NCBI GenBank assembly: GCA_032622095.1
Contig: CP136068.1
Coordinates: 188,659,309-188,723,308 of the forward strand
Length of the DNA: 64,000 bases
Direction of reading: 5' to 3'
Source: Siphonodentalium dalli
Lineage: Eukaryota; Mollusca; Scaphopoda; Gadilida; Siphonodentaliidae
The notes beneath the pieces were generated by a model that did not search any database, was not told the DNA's origin, and worked only from the letters and a program-made list of their open reading frames with translations. Made by a program: the position numbers and the translations under genes. Positions 54,384 to 64,000 of the stretch are shown here, one piece after another. Each line of letters starts with the position of its first letter. Position 1 is the first letter of the stretch.

Positions 54384-55379
54384 GCGATTATTCAGTTCCC
54401 GTTTGTTCTATGTCTAGCATTTAAACACTACACCTTGTGCGCCATACCCTGACCGATAATTCAGTTCCCCTTTGTTCGATGTATCACAGTGAAAAAGCGA
54501 ATGTAACTCCGTAAATCAATATTTTTTCAGTTCCATTTTGTTCTATGTAAGCTTATACGGGCAACATGATTTTACAGTGGTATTATTTGGATTAAACAAA
54601 AACAGGCAATGTCAAAATTATCTTTGACCAACTAAAACAAATTACTCCTTTTATATTTTGCCATATATTCTTACCTGGGTTGTGAAATAGGTTTATAGCG
54701 ATCCGGTTTCTTTATATTCCGTCTGCTGCGCATCATTTTTGGCGATTAATTGGAGAAATCAACAAAGAAAAACATTAATAAAACACGTGAACTAAGTGTA
54801 GCGGGAAATATATTTCAGTTCCAATTTGTCCGATGTGGCGTAACCACATAGAATATGAACTACGTCTATTCTATTTGACAAAAAAAGAATTAAAGTCAAC
54901 ACATAGCACAAAGGCGAACTTAATAGCAGGAGATATTTTATAATTCCACGTTGTTCGATATGACATAACAAGGTAATTTATGGACCCCGCCTATCCTATG
55001 TGACAAAATAATCTTCTGTTAAACAAATAAGACAATGAATAACTGAATAGCAGAACAGGTACTCAGTTCCACTTTGTCCGATGTTACGTAATATTGTATA
55101 ATACAGTTACGCTTTGATCGATGTGACAAAAAATGACTCAGAATTGTCACAACGACCAACAGTACCACCAAAAGCATACTGTTTGTTGTTTCTTGTGCAA
55201 ACAATTTTGTTCAATGTTGTATCATGTGGCTTTTTCTCTAAATTAACAGCATATCAACCATATTGGAACTGATTTATGTATCACAAATAACTGGTGACAA
55301 AAAATAACTATATGAACTATAAGACAAAGTGGAACTGAATCCATCCTACTTTAGAGCACAACGAACAAGGGATAATCGC
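54384..55379. mobile_element. Unclassified 1-kb element with about eight CAGTTCC..TTTGTTCGATGT motifs
   Basis: The left end GCGATTAT and the right end ATAATCGC are inverted, with 'cccgtttgttc' and 'gaacaaggg' next to them. The motif CAGTTCCNNTTTGTYCGATGT occurs near 54402, 54461, 54529, 54814, 55065 and, diverged, at 54940 and 55101. One copy is inverted near 55322 ('acaaagtggaactgaatcc'). 'atgtgacaaaa' often follows. This looks like a non-autonomous DNA transposon with repeated protein-binding sites. Target duplication unclear. Confidence 0.55.
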
Positions 55380-55931
55380 TGATATATCCATAACGAAGCA
55401 AGATACAACCTCGGGCAAAAGCGCATCTGATAGAGCTTGACAATTTACCCTGGGTGAGTAATGTTCGGACGTTTCGTACCACTAGGCCCCTTATAACACT
55501 TTCGAACTCAGGTGACGACCTGTATTTGGGAATATAAATAATATTTCAATGCGTTAAAATTATAAGAAAAATAGTGAACAAACATGTGGTCGAGCTACAA
55601 ATCAAAATTACAAAGGATAATAAAAGTTATCAACCGACAACACAGCTCGTCTTTTTGGGGATTAAGACCAATATTGTAATCAGAACCATAAACCACATTA
55701 TTTGAGATCGTATACCCTGCTCTTGCCCGCTATATCCTAGATCTACTTACATAGAGTTGGATCCGTATCATTTTGGCCGGCAAGTCCTTTTATCTATTGG
55801 TGATTTCTTCATTATACGTCTTCATGGTTCGGTCTGTCAGATTCGAGTGCGGGAAACTCGTTCGGGACCTTCGACGTCGGTGACTTTGTCACCGGCTGTC
55901 ACCGGCGTCGGATGGAGTCCAAAAGATGCCA
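55380..55931. other. Intergenic, GC-richer patch
   Basis: 55840-55925 is GC-rich with 'tcaccggctgtcaccggcgt'. The short frame 55757-55966 has no recognised motif. Confidence 0.35.
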
Positions 55932-56146
55932 CAAAATTAACTGAATTGTCCAGATCTGCTGACTAGTGTATTTAGCGGATATCGTAAAGTCTGGTCAGGC
56001 CGCTCCTTAAAATATTATTTGAGACAAAGGACTCACTTATTGGTTTTGAATGTGTCAAATTAACTGAATTGTCCAGATCTGCTGACTAGTGTATTTTAGC
56101 GAACATCATAAAGTCTGGTCAGGCCGCTCCTTAAAATATTAATTTG
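55932..56146. repeat. About 110-bp tandem duplication
   Basis: The block 'ttaactgaattgtccagatc' through 'gccgctccttaaaatatt' occurs twice with a few differences ('gcggatatcg' versus 'gcgaacatca'). Confidence 0.85.
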
Positions 56147-56759
56147 GTGCGGGCTAACCTGGCTTCACAGTGTTCGCATTAAAAAAAATCCAAATACCGA
56201 ATTTGGTTATGATAAGTTAATCAAAACTAAAGTTATTATCTGGAAACGAAAGTGTGATGGACGGACGTACCAACAAATGGGTAGATATGTGGCTACGACC
56301 TATATGGCTGGAAATAGTAGTGTGGCTTTAGTTTTTATGTGGCTATACAACTTCTTCTAACAAATGGGTATTTACGTGTCTAGGTGTCCATACAATAAGG
56401 TGTTTATCAAAGAAACCTAGCAAAACAACGTTGACAACTCATGTAGTTTGCATATATATTAAACATATCATGTGGTATCTAATCTCACAACCTACAATGC
56501 TTCATAGCTTTGAGGCCATTCCCAAAAAATAGATTAAAAGGAAATGCTATAATTTCTGAAATAAGCGGTTAGTCGTAAAATGATTATGTAAAGATATTCG
56601 ATCACTGTCGTGCCAACAAGGATGAAAACTATCCAGCATTGTAGCATGAAGTTGCAGCAGCTATATAAATCCACATTCAATTCGTTGCTATAATCCATAT
56701 TGTTGTCAGTCGTACACATACCAATATTTGTACATGCATCATATCTCATTATTTTCTGC
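56147..56759. other. Intergenic; weak tandem text
   Basis: The phrase 'acaaatgggta' recurs at about 56272 and 56362, in the style of the 57900-58180 repeats. Nothing else seen. Confidence 0.35.
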
Positions 56760-57770
56760 CATCAACAGGGCCAATATAAAGCCAATGATCATTATTAGCT
56801 CAACTTTACTTTGTAAAGTTTGAGCTATTGCCATGGCTTTGTCGTCCGTGTGTGCGTGTGTACGTAAGGCGTCAACAATGCAGGCTACAGGTCGTACCTT
56901 TGGTCGGATCATTATGAAATTTGTCATGGATGTTAATATTGACATGTAGATGGGAATGAGTAATTTTGGGGTCATTTGGCCAAAAAACATGGCCGCCAGC
57001 AGCCATCTTGGATTTTACTCTTTGTATGACTAAATTCTTTAGCACGGGCTACAAGTCGTACTTTTAGTCTGATCATCATAAAAATTTTCAAGAATGTTAA
57101 TAATGACATGTAGATGGGAACGAGTCATTTTGGGGTCATTCGGCCAAAAAACATGGCCGCCAGCAGCCATCTTGGATTTTACTCTTTGTATGACTAAATC
57201 CTTTAGCACGGGCTACAGGTCGTACCTTTAGTCTGATCATCATAAAAAATTTGTCATGGCTGTTGAAATTGGAATGCAGATGGGAACGAGTCATTTTGGG
57301 GTCATTCGGACAAAAAACATGGCCGCCAGTGGCTATCTTGGATTTCAAAATTTAATCCATTAGCACGGGCCACAGGTCGTACTGTTCGTCTGATCATCAT
57401 GAAATTGTCATGGATGATAATATTGACATGTAGATGGGATCGAGTAATTTTCGGGTCATTCGGCCAAAAAACATGGCCGCCAGCAGCCATCTTGGATTTT
57501 ATTCTTTTTATGACTAAATTCTTTTCACGGGCTGCAGGTCGTACCTTTAGTCTGATCGTCATAAAATTAACGATGACATGTAGATGGGAACAACTCATTT
57601 TGGGGTCATTTGGGCGAAAACATGGCCGCCAGCAGCCATCTTGGATTTTACTTTTCTCTTCATGTCTATAAACTAGTATTAGACATTCAACTTTCCACAT
57701 TCCTAATCGCTCCATTGACTGTAATACATTAAATTATTCCCTTTCCAAGTTGAGCTACAGTGTCATTGAC
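56760..57770 (+). repeat. Dispersed tandem family A, forward copy, about six units
   Basis: It opens with 'agctcaactttactttgtaa', includes 'gccatggctttgtcgtccgt', and then repeats a roughly 150-bp unit with 'acatgtagatgggaacgagt', 'ttggggtcattcggcc' and 'acatggccgccagcagccat'. It ends at 'gagctacagtgtcattgaca'. Both frames and both strands show only repeat-driven ORFs. The inverse copy is at 121-720. Confidence 0.85.
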
Positions 57771-58190
57771 ACTTTCATTATAATATTCCTTGCAGTAAGT
57801 TTGATATCAAACACAAATTAAAATTATTGTGATTCGAACATACCAAATACTTGTATTAGCTCTATTGATCTAATCAGCTATGGCCTTTATAAACTGTCCA
57901 TAAATAATGTGTCATTCATATGGATTTGGGTGTACATACATTTAGGTGTTTAGAGTTTATTACCTATCCATGTGTATGTGTCTGTCAAATGGATATTTAA
58001 GTGTCTTGTATCAATACATTTAGGTGTTTTGAATCTATTGCCAGTCCATGCATATGTGTGTCAAATGGATATTTAAGTGTTTGTCTTCTGTCCATACATT
58101 TGGGTGGTTAGAGTCTATTAACTGCCATGTGTCTCAGTGAAATGGATATTGATGGTCCATTCATTTAGCCCTCAAGGACTATTCGGTTTA
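57771..58190. repeat. About 85-bp tandem repeats (ATGGATATTTAAGTGT)
   Basis: From 57900 on, three units share 'catacatttaggtgtttaga' or a variant, plus 'caaatggatatttaagtgt'. The first 130 bases are unremarkable. Confidence 0.7.
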
Positions 58191-58639
58191 TATATAGCGT
58201 TGTATTATCATTTGATACAGGAATACAGGATAAGGATGCAAATCTGTCCTAGAACACAAGATAATATGTAGTATGCCTATGTACCAGAATTCAATCACCC
58301 TTATTGGTCTAAGCAACGTCACATGACAAGGCTGAAGCCATGGTAGCATATGGCGGTACCGTGGTAGTATATACAGTGTATAGCCCAATGGGTGGCGTGA
58401 CATTTTTTTAATGTTCCACCTTATTAGAATTGACGAAAATTGTGTCAAATTACATACATAATTGACATTTGTTTCTTGCATTTCCATGAGGTATGAACAC
58501 GTCAGACTGCCAAAGTCATGTGAGGAGTGCTTCCGTCTTCTGTGAGCTATGAGTATCGGAGGAAACAATAATGCATTATGTCAAATTATATTTTAATTTA
58601 GATCTACGGACAATATACAGTTATCGCCCAATGTTGAGG
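58191..58639. other. Intergenic, nothing recognised
   Basis: The minus-strand frame 58188-58568 has no recognisable domain. Confidence 0.35.
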
Positions 58640-58806
58640 GAGACGACATACAGTTGTCGGCCACTGTCTCGGGAGACATTGAGATTTGTCACCCGCTCGA
58701 GAACGGAATGTCTCCCGAGGAGCGCAGCTCCGAGGGAGACATTCCGTTCTCGAGCTGGTGACAAATCTCAATGTCTCCCGAGAAAAAGGGCAACAACTGT
58801 TTTGTT
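58640..58806. repeat. Hairpin element, about 75-bp arms
   Basis: 'tctcgggagacattgagatt' followed by 'tgtcacccgctcgagaacgg' faces its inverted copy across an apex of 'gaggagcgcagctccgag'. The outer parts ('acagttgt', 'gcc.ctgt') also match. Half of the same text reappears at 59695-59800. Confidence 0.85.
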
Positions 58807-59459
58807 ATCCGATTATACCACAGAAAAAAATACTTCCCATCCAAACGCACGAGTCACGAGTGCTTTCTTTCCAGATTATGTATATTTTCAGTAACTACTT
58901 ATCGTCCTATAGGATTTCTGTCCCATAAACTATAGTCAGTGTTTATTTACGATCATTTTGGTGGTTAAATCGTCAATATCGGTCCATGCAATGTAAACCA
59001 ATAAGCCACATAGGTATGTTATCGCCTTCTGCAATGTGGCATATTCAATGTCGTCTTGTGCGCAGAATTTACTCGTGATGTTCATTTCATAACGGTCTTC
59101 CCCGAAATCTATTGGGAAGTTGTCGATTTCATTAATGTACATTTATATGTGTCAGTGCTCCCAAGTACATGGCGATCCTCACACAAAATACTTCTATAAT
59201 CACATTGCAGACATCGCGGAGCGGTCTGATATCATGGATAAGCGTACAGTACCATTCATTCGCGACAAGCGTATGCATTATGTTGTCCTCCAGCGAACAT
59301 TTATAACCAACCAACCTCAAGGGATCCACTCTTTCAATCTTGCACGATAATGTCGACATAAACATATTGATTCACCAAGATGTTTCGATGTAAAATGTAC
59401 ATAACAACGCTTGTCCGATAAAAGTATCAACTTAACAGTTTGAATATTAGTGTTCACTA
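58807..59459. other. Intergenic, nothing recognised
   Basis: Frames 58936-59142 and 59120-59365 overlap on opposite strands and lack motifs. Confidence 0.35.
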
Positions 59460-59800
59460 AATATATGCAAATTAGCAAACACCACAACTGGTGTGTTTTG
59501 CGAATCTGTGGGGTATATAAGATCTATGATTTTAGTACGTCGTCGTGATGTGAAATAGATGAGTTACGGCAGTGTATGTTTGGAGATATTCTTGCAATAT
59601 AACATCAGGCGGGCGACAAAAACAATGTCGCCCGGCACGTGACAGGACATGGGCCAATCAGAAGGGTGGAAAATAGGGAGGAGGGTAACAATGTGATTTA
59701 TCACCCGCTCGTAACATTCATATTTCGAGTGGGCAACAAATCTCTGTGTCTCCCGATAATTGAGGGCGACAACTGTTTTGTTATCTGCACTTGATATGTG
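59460..59800. repeat. Repeat F, copy 1 (TATATAAG and CACGTGACAGG)
   Basis: Order of landmarks: 'agcaaacaccacaactg', 'ggggtatataag', 'atgattttagta', 'cacgtgacagg', 'gccaatcagaag', 'gaaaataggg'. The same order, diverged, is found at 61040-61320. The right part also shares text with the hairpin at 58640. Confidence 0.65.
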
Positions 59801-59869
59801 CAATTGTAACCCGCCAATCAAGTAAGTAGGAAACATACTCGACAAACCATTTTTCAGTAATTTTTATAC

Positions 59870-60835
59870 GCCCTTTTGAAAAAAAGGCCGTATTATAGTA
59901 TTGGTCTGTCCGTCCGGGCGTCCAGGCGTCCGGGCGGGCGTCCGTTAACCTGTTGTCCGGATGATAACTTTAGTTAGAGTGAACCAAAATTAGTAAAATT
60001 TGGTATGTGGGATTATTAGCCGAAAAGTAAGTTCAAGTTCGAATTTGGGTTCCGCCCGCCAATTTTCACCGGAGTTATGCCCCTTATTTAACGTTTTTTG
60101 ACTTAGAAAATCCTTGAAATTTGTTGTCCGGATGATAACTTTAGTATAGTTTATCGGAATGAATCCAAATTTGGTATATTACTTTCTCCCACCAAAACAC
60201 AGGTCAAGTTCGAACTTGGGTTCTGTCCGACCATTTTTGGCAGAGTTATGCCCCTTTTTCGACTCAGAAAATTCAGTTTTTCTTATGTTTTTTGGTTTCC
60301 GGATGATAACTCGATTTTGGAATGTTTATACGCAAAACCCGTTTTTTTGTGGATTACATATATCAAAATACAGCTCAAGTCCGAATTTCGTTTTAATCTG
60401 ATAATTTTTGCGAGAGTTATGGCCCCTTTTTTGACGTAATTTGACTTAGAAAATCCCTGAAATTTGTTGTCCGGATGATAACTTTAGTTAGAGTGAACCG
60501 ATTTCAATCAAATTTGGTATGTGGGTTTATTAGGAGAAAAGACAGCTCAAGTTCGAATTTGGGTTCCGTCCGCCAATTTTCACCGGAGTTATGCCCCTTA
60601 TTTGACGTAATTTGACTTAGAAAATCCCTGAAATTTGTTGTCAGGATGATAACTTTACTATAGCTTATCGGATTCAATGATAATTTGGTATATTACTTTC
60701 TCCCACCAAAACACAGGTCAAGTTCAAATTTGAGTTCTGTCCGCCAATTTTTACCAGAGTTATGCCCCTTTTTTACCAGTTTCCGCCGACCCAAGAGAGG
60801 GCGTATATTGCACGCCCAGCGTAGCTCTTGTTTTT
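59870..60835 (+). repeat. Dispersed tandem family G, about five 170-bp units
   Basis: Starts 'acgcccttttgaaaaaaagg' and 'ggtctgtccgtccgggcgtc'. The unit contains 'ttgtccggatgataacttta', 'aatttggtat', 'tcaagttcgaat', 'ggagttatgcccctt' and 'gacttagaaaatcc'. It ends 'agagggcgtatattgcacgc' and 'gcgtagctcttg'. The 'gccctttt'/'agagggc' ends are roughly complementary. No coding role. Confidence 0.8.
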
Positions 60836-61039
60836 AATAATACGGTAAACATTGACCATGAAAATGTTATTGCTCCGACTTGTTCTGATAATTATTGTGG
60901 ACGTTGATTGTGACGTTTCAATTTTGAGAGAACATCGGTGTGAATGAGAACCCAGACTGTGCGCCCAATTTTACGTTCATGATATAAATCAATGGGACAA
61001 CTAAGGGGAGTAACTGTATAATCTCGCATTTCAAATACA
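60836..61039. other. Intergenic
   Basis: Short unremarkable spacer between two repeats. Confidence 0.35.
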
Positions 61040-61320
61040 GAGAAATAAACATTTTAGCAACACCACAGTTGATGAAAATTTTTAAACCTATGGGTATATA
61101 AGGGGCGCAATCTTTTAGTATGACATAGAGGAGTTTGTGTGCGTTAGCTATGATGTAAACGATATTCAATAATCGCAGTAAACTGATGACTGATATCACT
61201 CCCAGGGGGACAAGTGGTTATCGCCCGGCTCAGAGGGCGGCAGTGATTTGTGGCCCGCCACGTGACAGGTTCTGAGCCAATCAAATAGGAAAATATAGGG
61301 GAAGTGACTTTGTGTGTGCT
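61040..61320. repeat. Repeat F, copy 2
   Basis: Landmarks in order: 'agcaacaccacagttg', 'tgggtatataagg', 'atcttttagtatg', 'cacgtgacagg', 'gccaatcaaatagg', 'gaaaatatagggg'. The TATA-like, E-box and CCAAT-like blocks are kept in the same order as in copy 1. Confidence 0.65.
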
Positions 61321-62280
61321 TATAGGTCTGTTATATAAACCCCCCCCCCCACCCATATTTGAAAAACCAGGCATAACTCACACTAATTTTCGACCCTTTG
61401 TGTGAAATTGCCTACACATAAATTGAAAGTCAACAGTGTGAAGATATTTCAATGAATTGTGATCATGCACCATATACAAGGGTCCAATAAAAAATAAGCT
61501 TCATTACAATTAATAATTATAGCAGGCATAGAATCCGACAACCTTCCAACAAAACAACGAAAACAGATTTCATTCTGGGTGTTTTCAAAACAAATACTGT
61601 AGTATATTGGAGCAGTGGGCTAACTATGATAGCTGTTGTGTAAATCCATCTAAATTGTATTGGAAAAAACATTCAGATTAAATTGTTGATGGAGTTTGAG
61701 TCCCTCTCGAAGCCACCATAATCAAAGTGATTTGCTGTCCCTACGAAATTTGAGTTATTCAAATTTTACTGTCAAAATAAATAATATCTGATACCCTGAG
61801 CTATGACAAAATATTAACACAAAACAAAATGAAAGATGAACACGACTTACATTACATCAGAACTGGTTACAGCCAGAAAAAGTACTTGTGAATGTGATAT
61901 CAGATCCATATTAATACATAAATGAAAATGTTCTAAATGAACTTGATTGAAGGCCCAGACTCGATGCCCATTTTTTGCAACAAAATAAATTGTTCGGTGG
62001 CTAAAAACAATCATGTTCATATATACGGCGGGTGGAATTTATGTATAATTACCGAAATATGGTGTTTTTTATTATTTTTTAAATCTCTCGCTTCAAAAAC
62101 GTTATCGAATATGATGAAACTCAAGTCGTAAACTACGTACGATTTGTAAACAACATCAGGACAAGGTATATACTGTAATAAGCTGAGGCGCTTCGTAAAT
62201 TTGTCGTACAAATTTGTTCTTGTCGATGAATTTTACTATTGTCATATTTTTGTACAATACAGTTGTACATGTAGGTGTGC
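61321..62280. other. Intergenic; C run near 61340
   Basis: AT-rich. The frame 61937-62131 has no motif. Confidence 0.4.
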
Positions 62281-63326
62281 GTGTGATTTAGTGGTGCGGA
62301 CCGGTTCGGTGGTCCGGTCCACTGCCAAGGCGGTCCAGGCCATTCCGGTCCGGTACACATGCCTGGACCGGTCCAAAACGGTCCGGTCCACCTATAATAG
62401 GATATATATGTTAATGAATTCTCTGTTTTCTCAAAGTTTTTACTCTTTATAGTACAAACTATAACGTTGCTGAGTTCAGTGCATTGCAATGAGTCCATAT
62501 ATGTTAAAACTTACATTGTTTGCCGATTGTATGCATCATTGTCTGTCTCTGGTGGGATATACTGGGAACGATGCATGATAATAGTATTTCTAGTAATGCA
62601 AACATGCACTAATTAAATGTATTGGACAGATATATAGCTAGGGCCAGAATGTGTTATAACCAATCTAACATGGCACTCAACTGATCGTATGCATGATTCG
62701 TATCATACTTATTTTCATTAAATTGAAATTTAACGAAATAACTATACTGATGACAATTATACAAATGTGTACTAATAGTCTAATATGGCTACTACATTAA
62801 TATTGGAGTCTTGGCGATTGTGATGGCTGATTGTATAGTCCTGACAATTACAGTTATATACCTAAGTACAACTACTATTGGATTAATGTGACTGTCTTGT
62901 GTACATATGTATGTACTATGTAATGTGGTTTGCATGTTTCTTCGATAATTATAACTGTGAAAAACAATAGAATACTCGATTCGATATCCATCCAAATTGA
63001 TTAGTTGATGCCATGTTACACTGTTTATGACAAATAGTTTCATACTCATTCAGTGCATTGTTTTCGTGGCACCAAACGTTAAATAGATATTAACCACTTG
63101 AATGCGTCAATACATCGTTGCTAATTGATATGACGGCAAATACGCAATAATATTCGCGATAGTTTATTATAACTGAAGTAAAATAGTGGACTGGACCGGC
63201 AGCAAAAAGCGGTCCGGTCCAGTCCAGTGACACCCGGTCTGGACCGGACTGCGGTCTGGACCGGACCGCGGTGGACCGCGGACCGGACCGGTCCAAAGCG
63301 GTCTGGTCCTCATCACTAGTGTGATT
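62281..63326. mobile_element. Non-autonomous hAT element with 8-bp target duplication
   Basis: GTGTGATT at 62281-62288 is repeated exactly at 63319-63326. Between them is a 1030-bp body with ends TAGTGGTGCGGACC and TAGTGATGAGGACC (inverted). Both ends carry dense subterminal GGACCGG / CGGTCCGGTCC motifs (about 62298-62392 and 63190-63308). An 8-bp duplication plus TAGTG/CAGTG-type inverted ends is the hAT pattern. The AT-rich middle has no transposase frame. Confidence 0.85.
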
Positions 63327-63734
63327 ATCAGTTAAAACCCTTTCCAGTAGTATATAATGTTGTATATCGCAAAAATAGGCCTCGAGTCTAAAATGGGCCT
63401 TTAAGTTGATTCACAACAAACCTTTTGCCATGTATAAGTAAGGTTTTATGCCACTTTAAAACTCAAGGAAAATAAATAAATTTCAGCATGTGAATTCCGA
63501 TTGTCATACTTTTAAGGAATAATTAGGAAATCAATTCTCGAGACGTGAAAAACAGCAGGACCAACATGTTAGTTCCCTATGTATATAAATTGTGGTATTA
63601 TACATGTGTATATACCAATATTACGCTAGATCACCACTGAATGGTCTGACATCTTCACTCAGCTCATTTCTTGTGATTCATAGCACTGATCTTTTTGACT
63701 ATGTTATCGTTTGAACGCATCCATATTTCACCCT
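63327..63734. other. Intergenic, nothing recognised
   Basis: AT-rich spacer to the last candidate frame. Confidence 0.35.
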
Positions 63735-63778
63735 TTAGCTTTTTAGATTCTTTCTTGGCTGCTTCCACTGCCTTTGTG

Positions 63779-63821
<43 letters not shown>

Positions 63822-63995
63822 GGTTACACCACTTTCGAGATAGCTAGCAAAGAATTTGAGGATTTCATTATTTCCAACACTGCTGAAGGGCTTTCTCTTC
63901 ACTGGACACTTCTTTCGTTTCGCTTCAGTCTCAACGACCTCAATTTCTTCCTCATAATTGCTTCCAGAATCAGAATCCTCACAATCTTGAAACAC
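63735..63995 (-). CDS. Possible exon near the window edge, with poly-proline microsatellite
   Basis: 86 residues: an acidic start (CEDSDSGSNYEEEIEVVE), then 'KRKPFSSVGNNEILKFFASY', a run of about 13 prolines encoded by a C tract (about 40 G on the plus strand at 63780-63820), and a short basic tail. The acidic/basic text before the run reads like real protein. It may continue past 64000. No family recognised; the homopolymer makes the frame after it unreliable. Confidence 0.3.
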
Positions 63996-64000
63996 AGCTT

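Overview
The window looks like gene-poor intergenic DNA from a large, AT-rich animal genome. Introns are spliced GT..AG, there is a tRNA-derived SINE, and most of the sequence is transposons, short hairpin elements and long poly-C/G tracts. The style (SINE head plus conserved-looking body, divergent families ending in C/G tracts, animal-type EnSpm transposase, large Ty3/gypsy element) suggests a marine invertebrate, probably a lophotrochozoan. That placement is an inference from repeat style; no diagnostic host gene is present.

The centrepiece is one giant Ty3/gypsy LTR retrotransposon at 19322-37244 (17.9 kb). Its 232-bp LTRs look identical base for base and it is flanked by a 4-bp ACTC target duplication. 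Its 5' end is on the right, so it reads on the minus strand: 5' LTR, primer binding site, 2.1-kb leader, gag (helix-hairpin-helix, coiled coil, capsid-like region, 14-residue repeats, zinc knuckle), a GTTAAAC site in a 42-nt frame overlap, and protease. The rest (RT, RNase H, integrase, a separate 1187-residue TatD-nuclease protein, 3' UTR, polypurine tract and part of U3) lies on the plus strand because about 11 kb of the element is inverted. Both inversion joints carry inverted duplications (135 and 175 bp), as expected from repair of two staggered breaks. The integrase C-terminus has two tandem GPY/F-like modules followed by a PHD finger. A single-base run-length change (T7) interrupts the integrase frame.

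Left of it (1-19.3 kb): a reverse copy of a tandem family also seen at 56.8-57.8 kb; a three-exon, fully open EnSpm/CACTA transposase gene (3247-9125) with several MITEs in and beside it; a TTAATG-rich stretch; a piggyBac-type MITE with TTAA duplications (14253-14642); a decayed HARBI1-like transposase on the minus strand (15251-16135); and a composite repeat (TAGCTA array, poly-C, conserved tail) that recurs inverted at 44.8-46.9 kb. The giant element inserted into the tail of another copy of that composite repeat.

Right of it (37.4-64 kb): a cluster of terminal-inverted-repeat MITEs sharing GATCATGCC ends; a minus-strand C2H2 zinc-finger gene with one convincing phase-matched intron and a frameshift (47.3-48.9 kb); a tandem-repeat-fronted conserved hypothetical gene (51.6-53.2 kb); a SINE (53.5-53.7 kb); an unclassified 1-kb element carrying about eight copies of a CAGTTCC..TTTGTTCGATGT motif; several tandem families; and a hAT-type element with an exact 8-bp target duplication (62281-63326). 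Ordinary host genes are few: the zinc-finger locus, the hypothetical gene, and two weak single-exon candidates.
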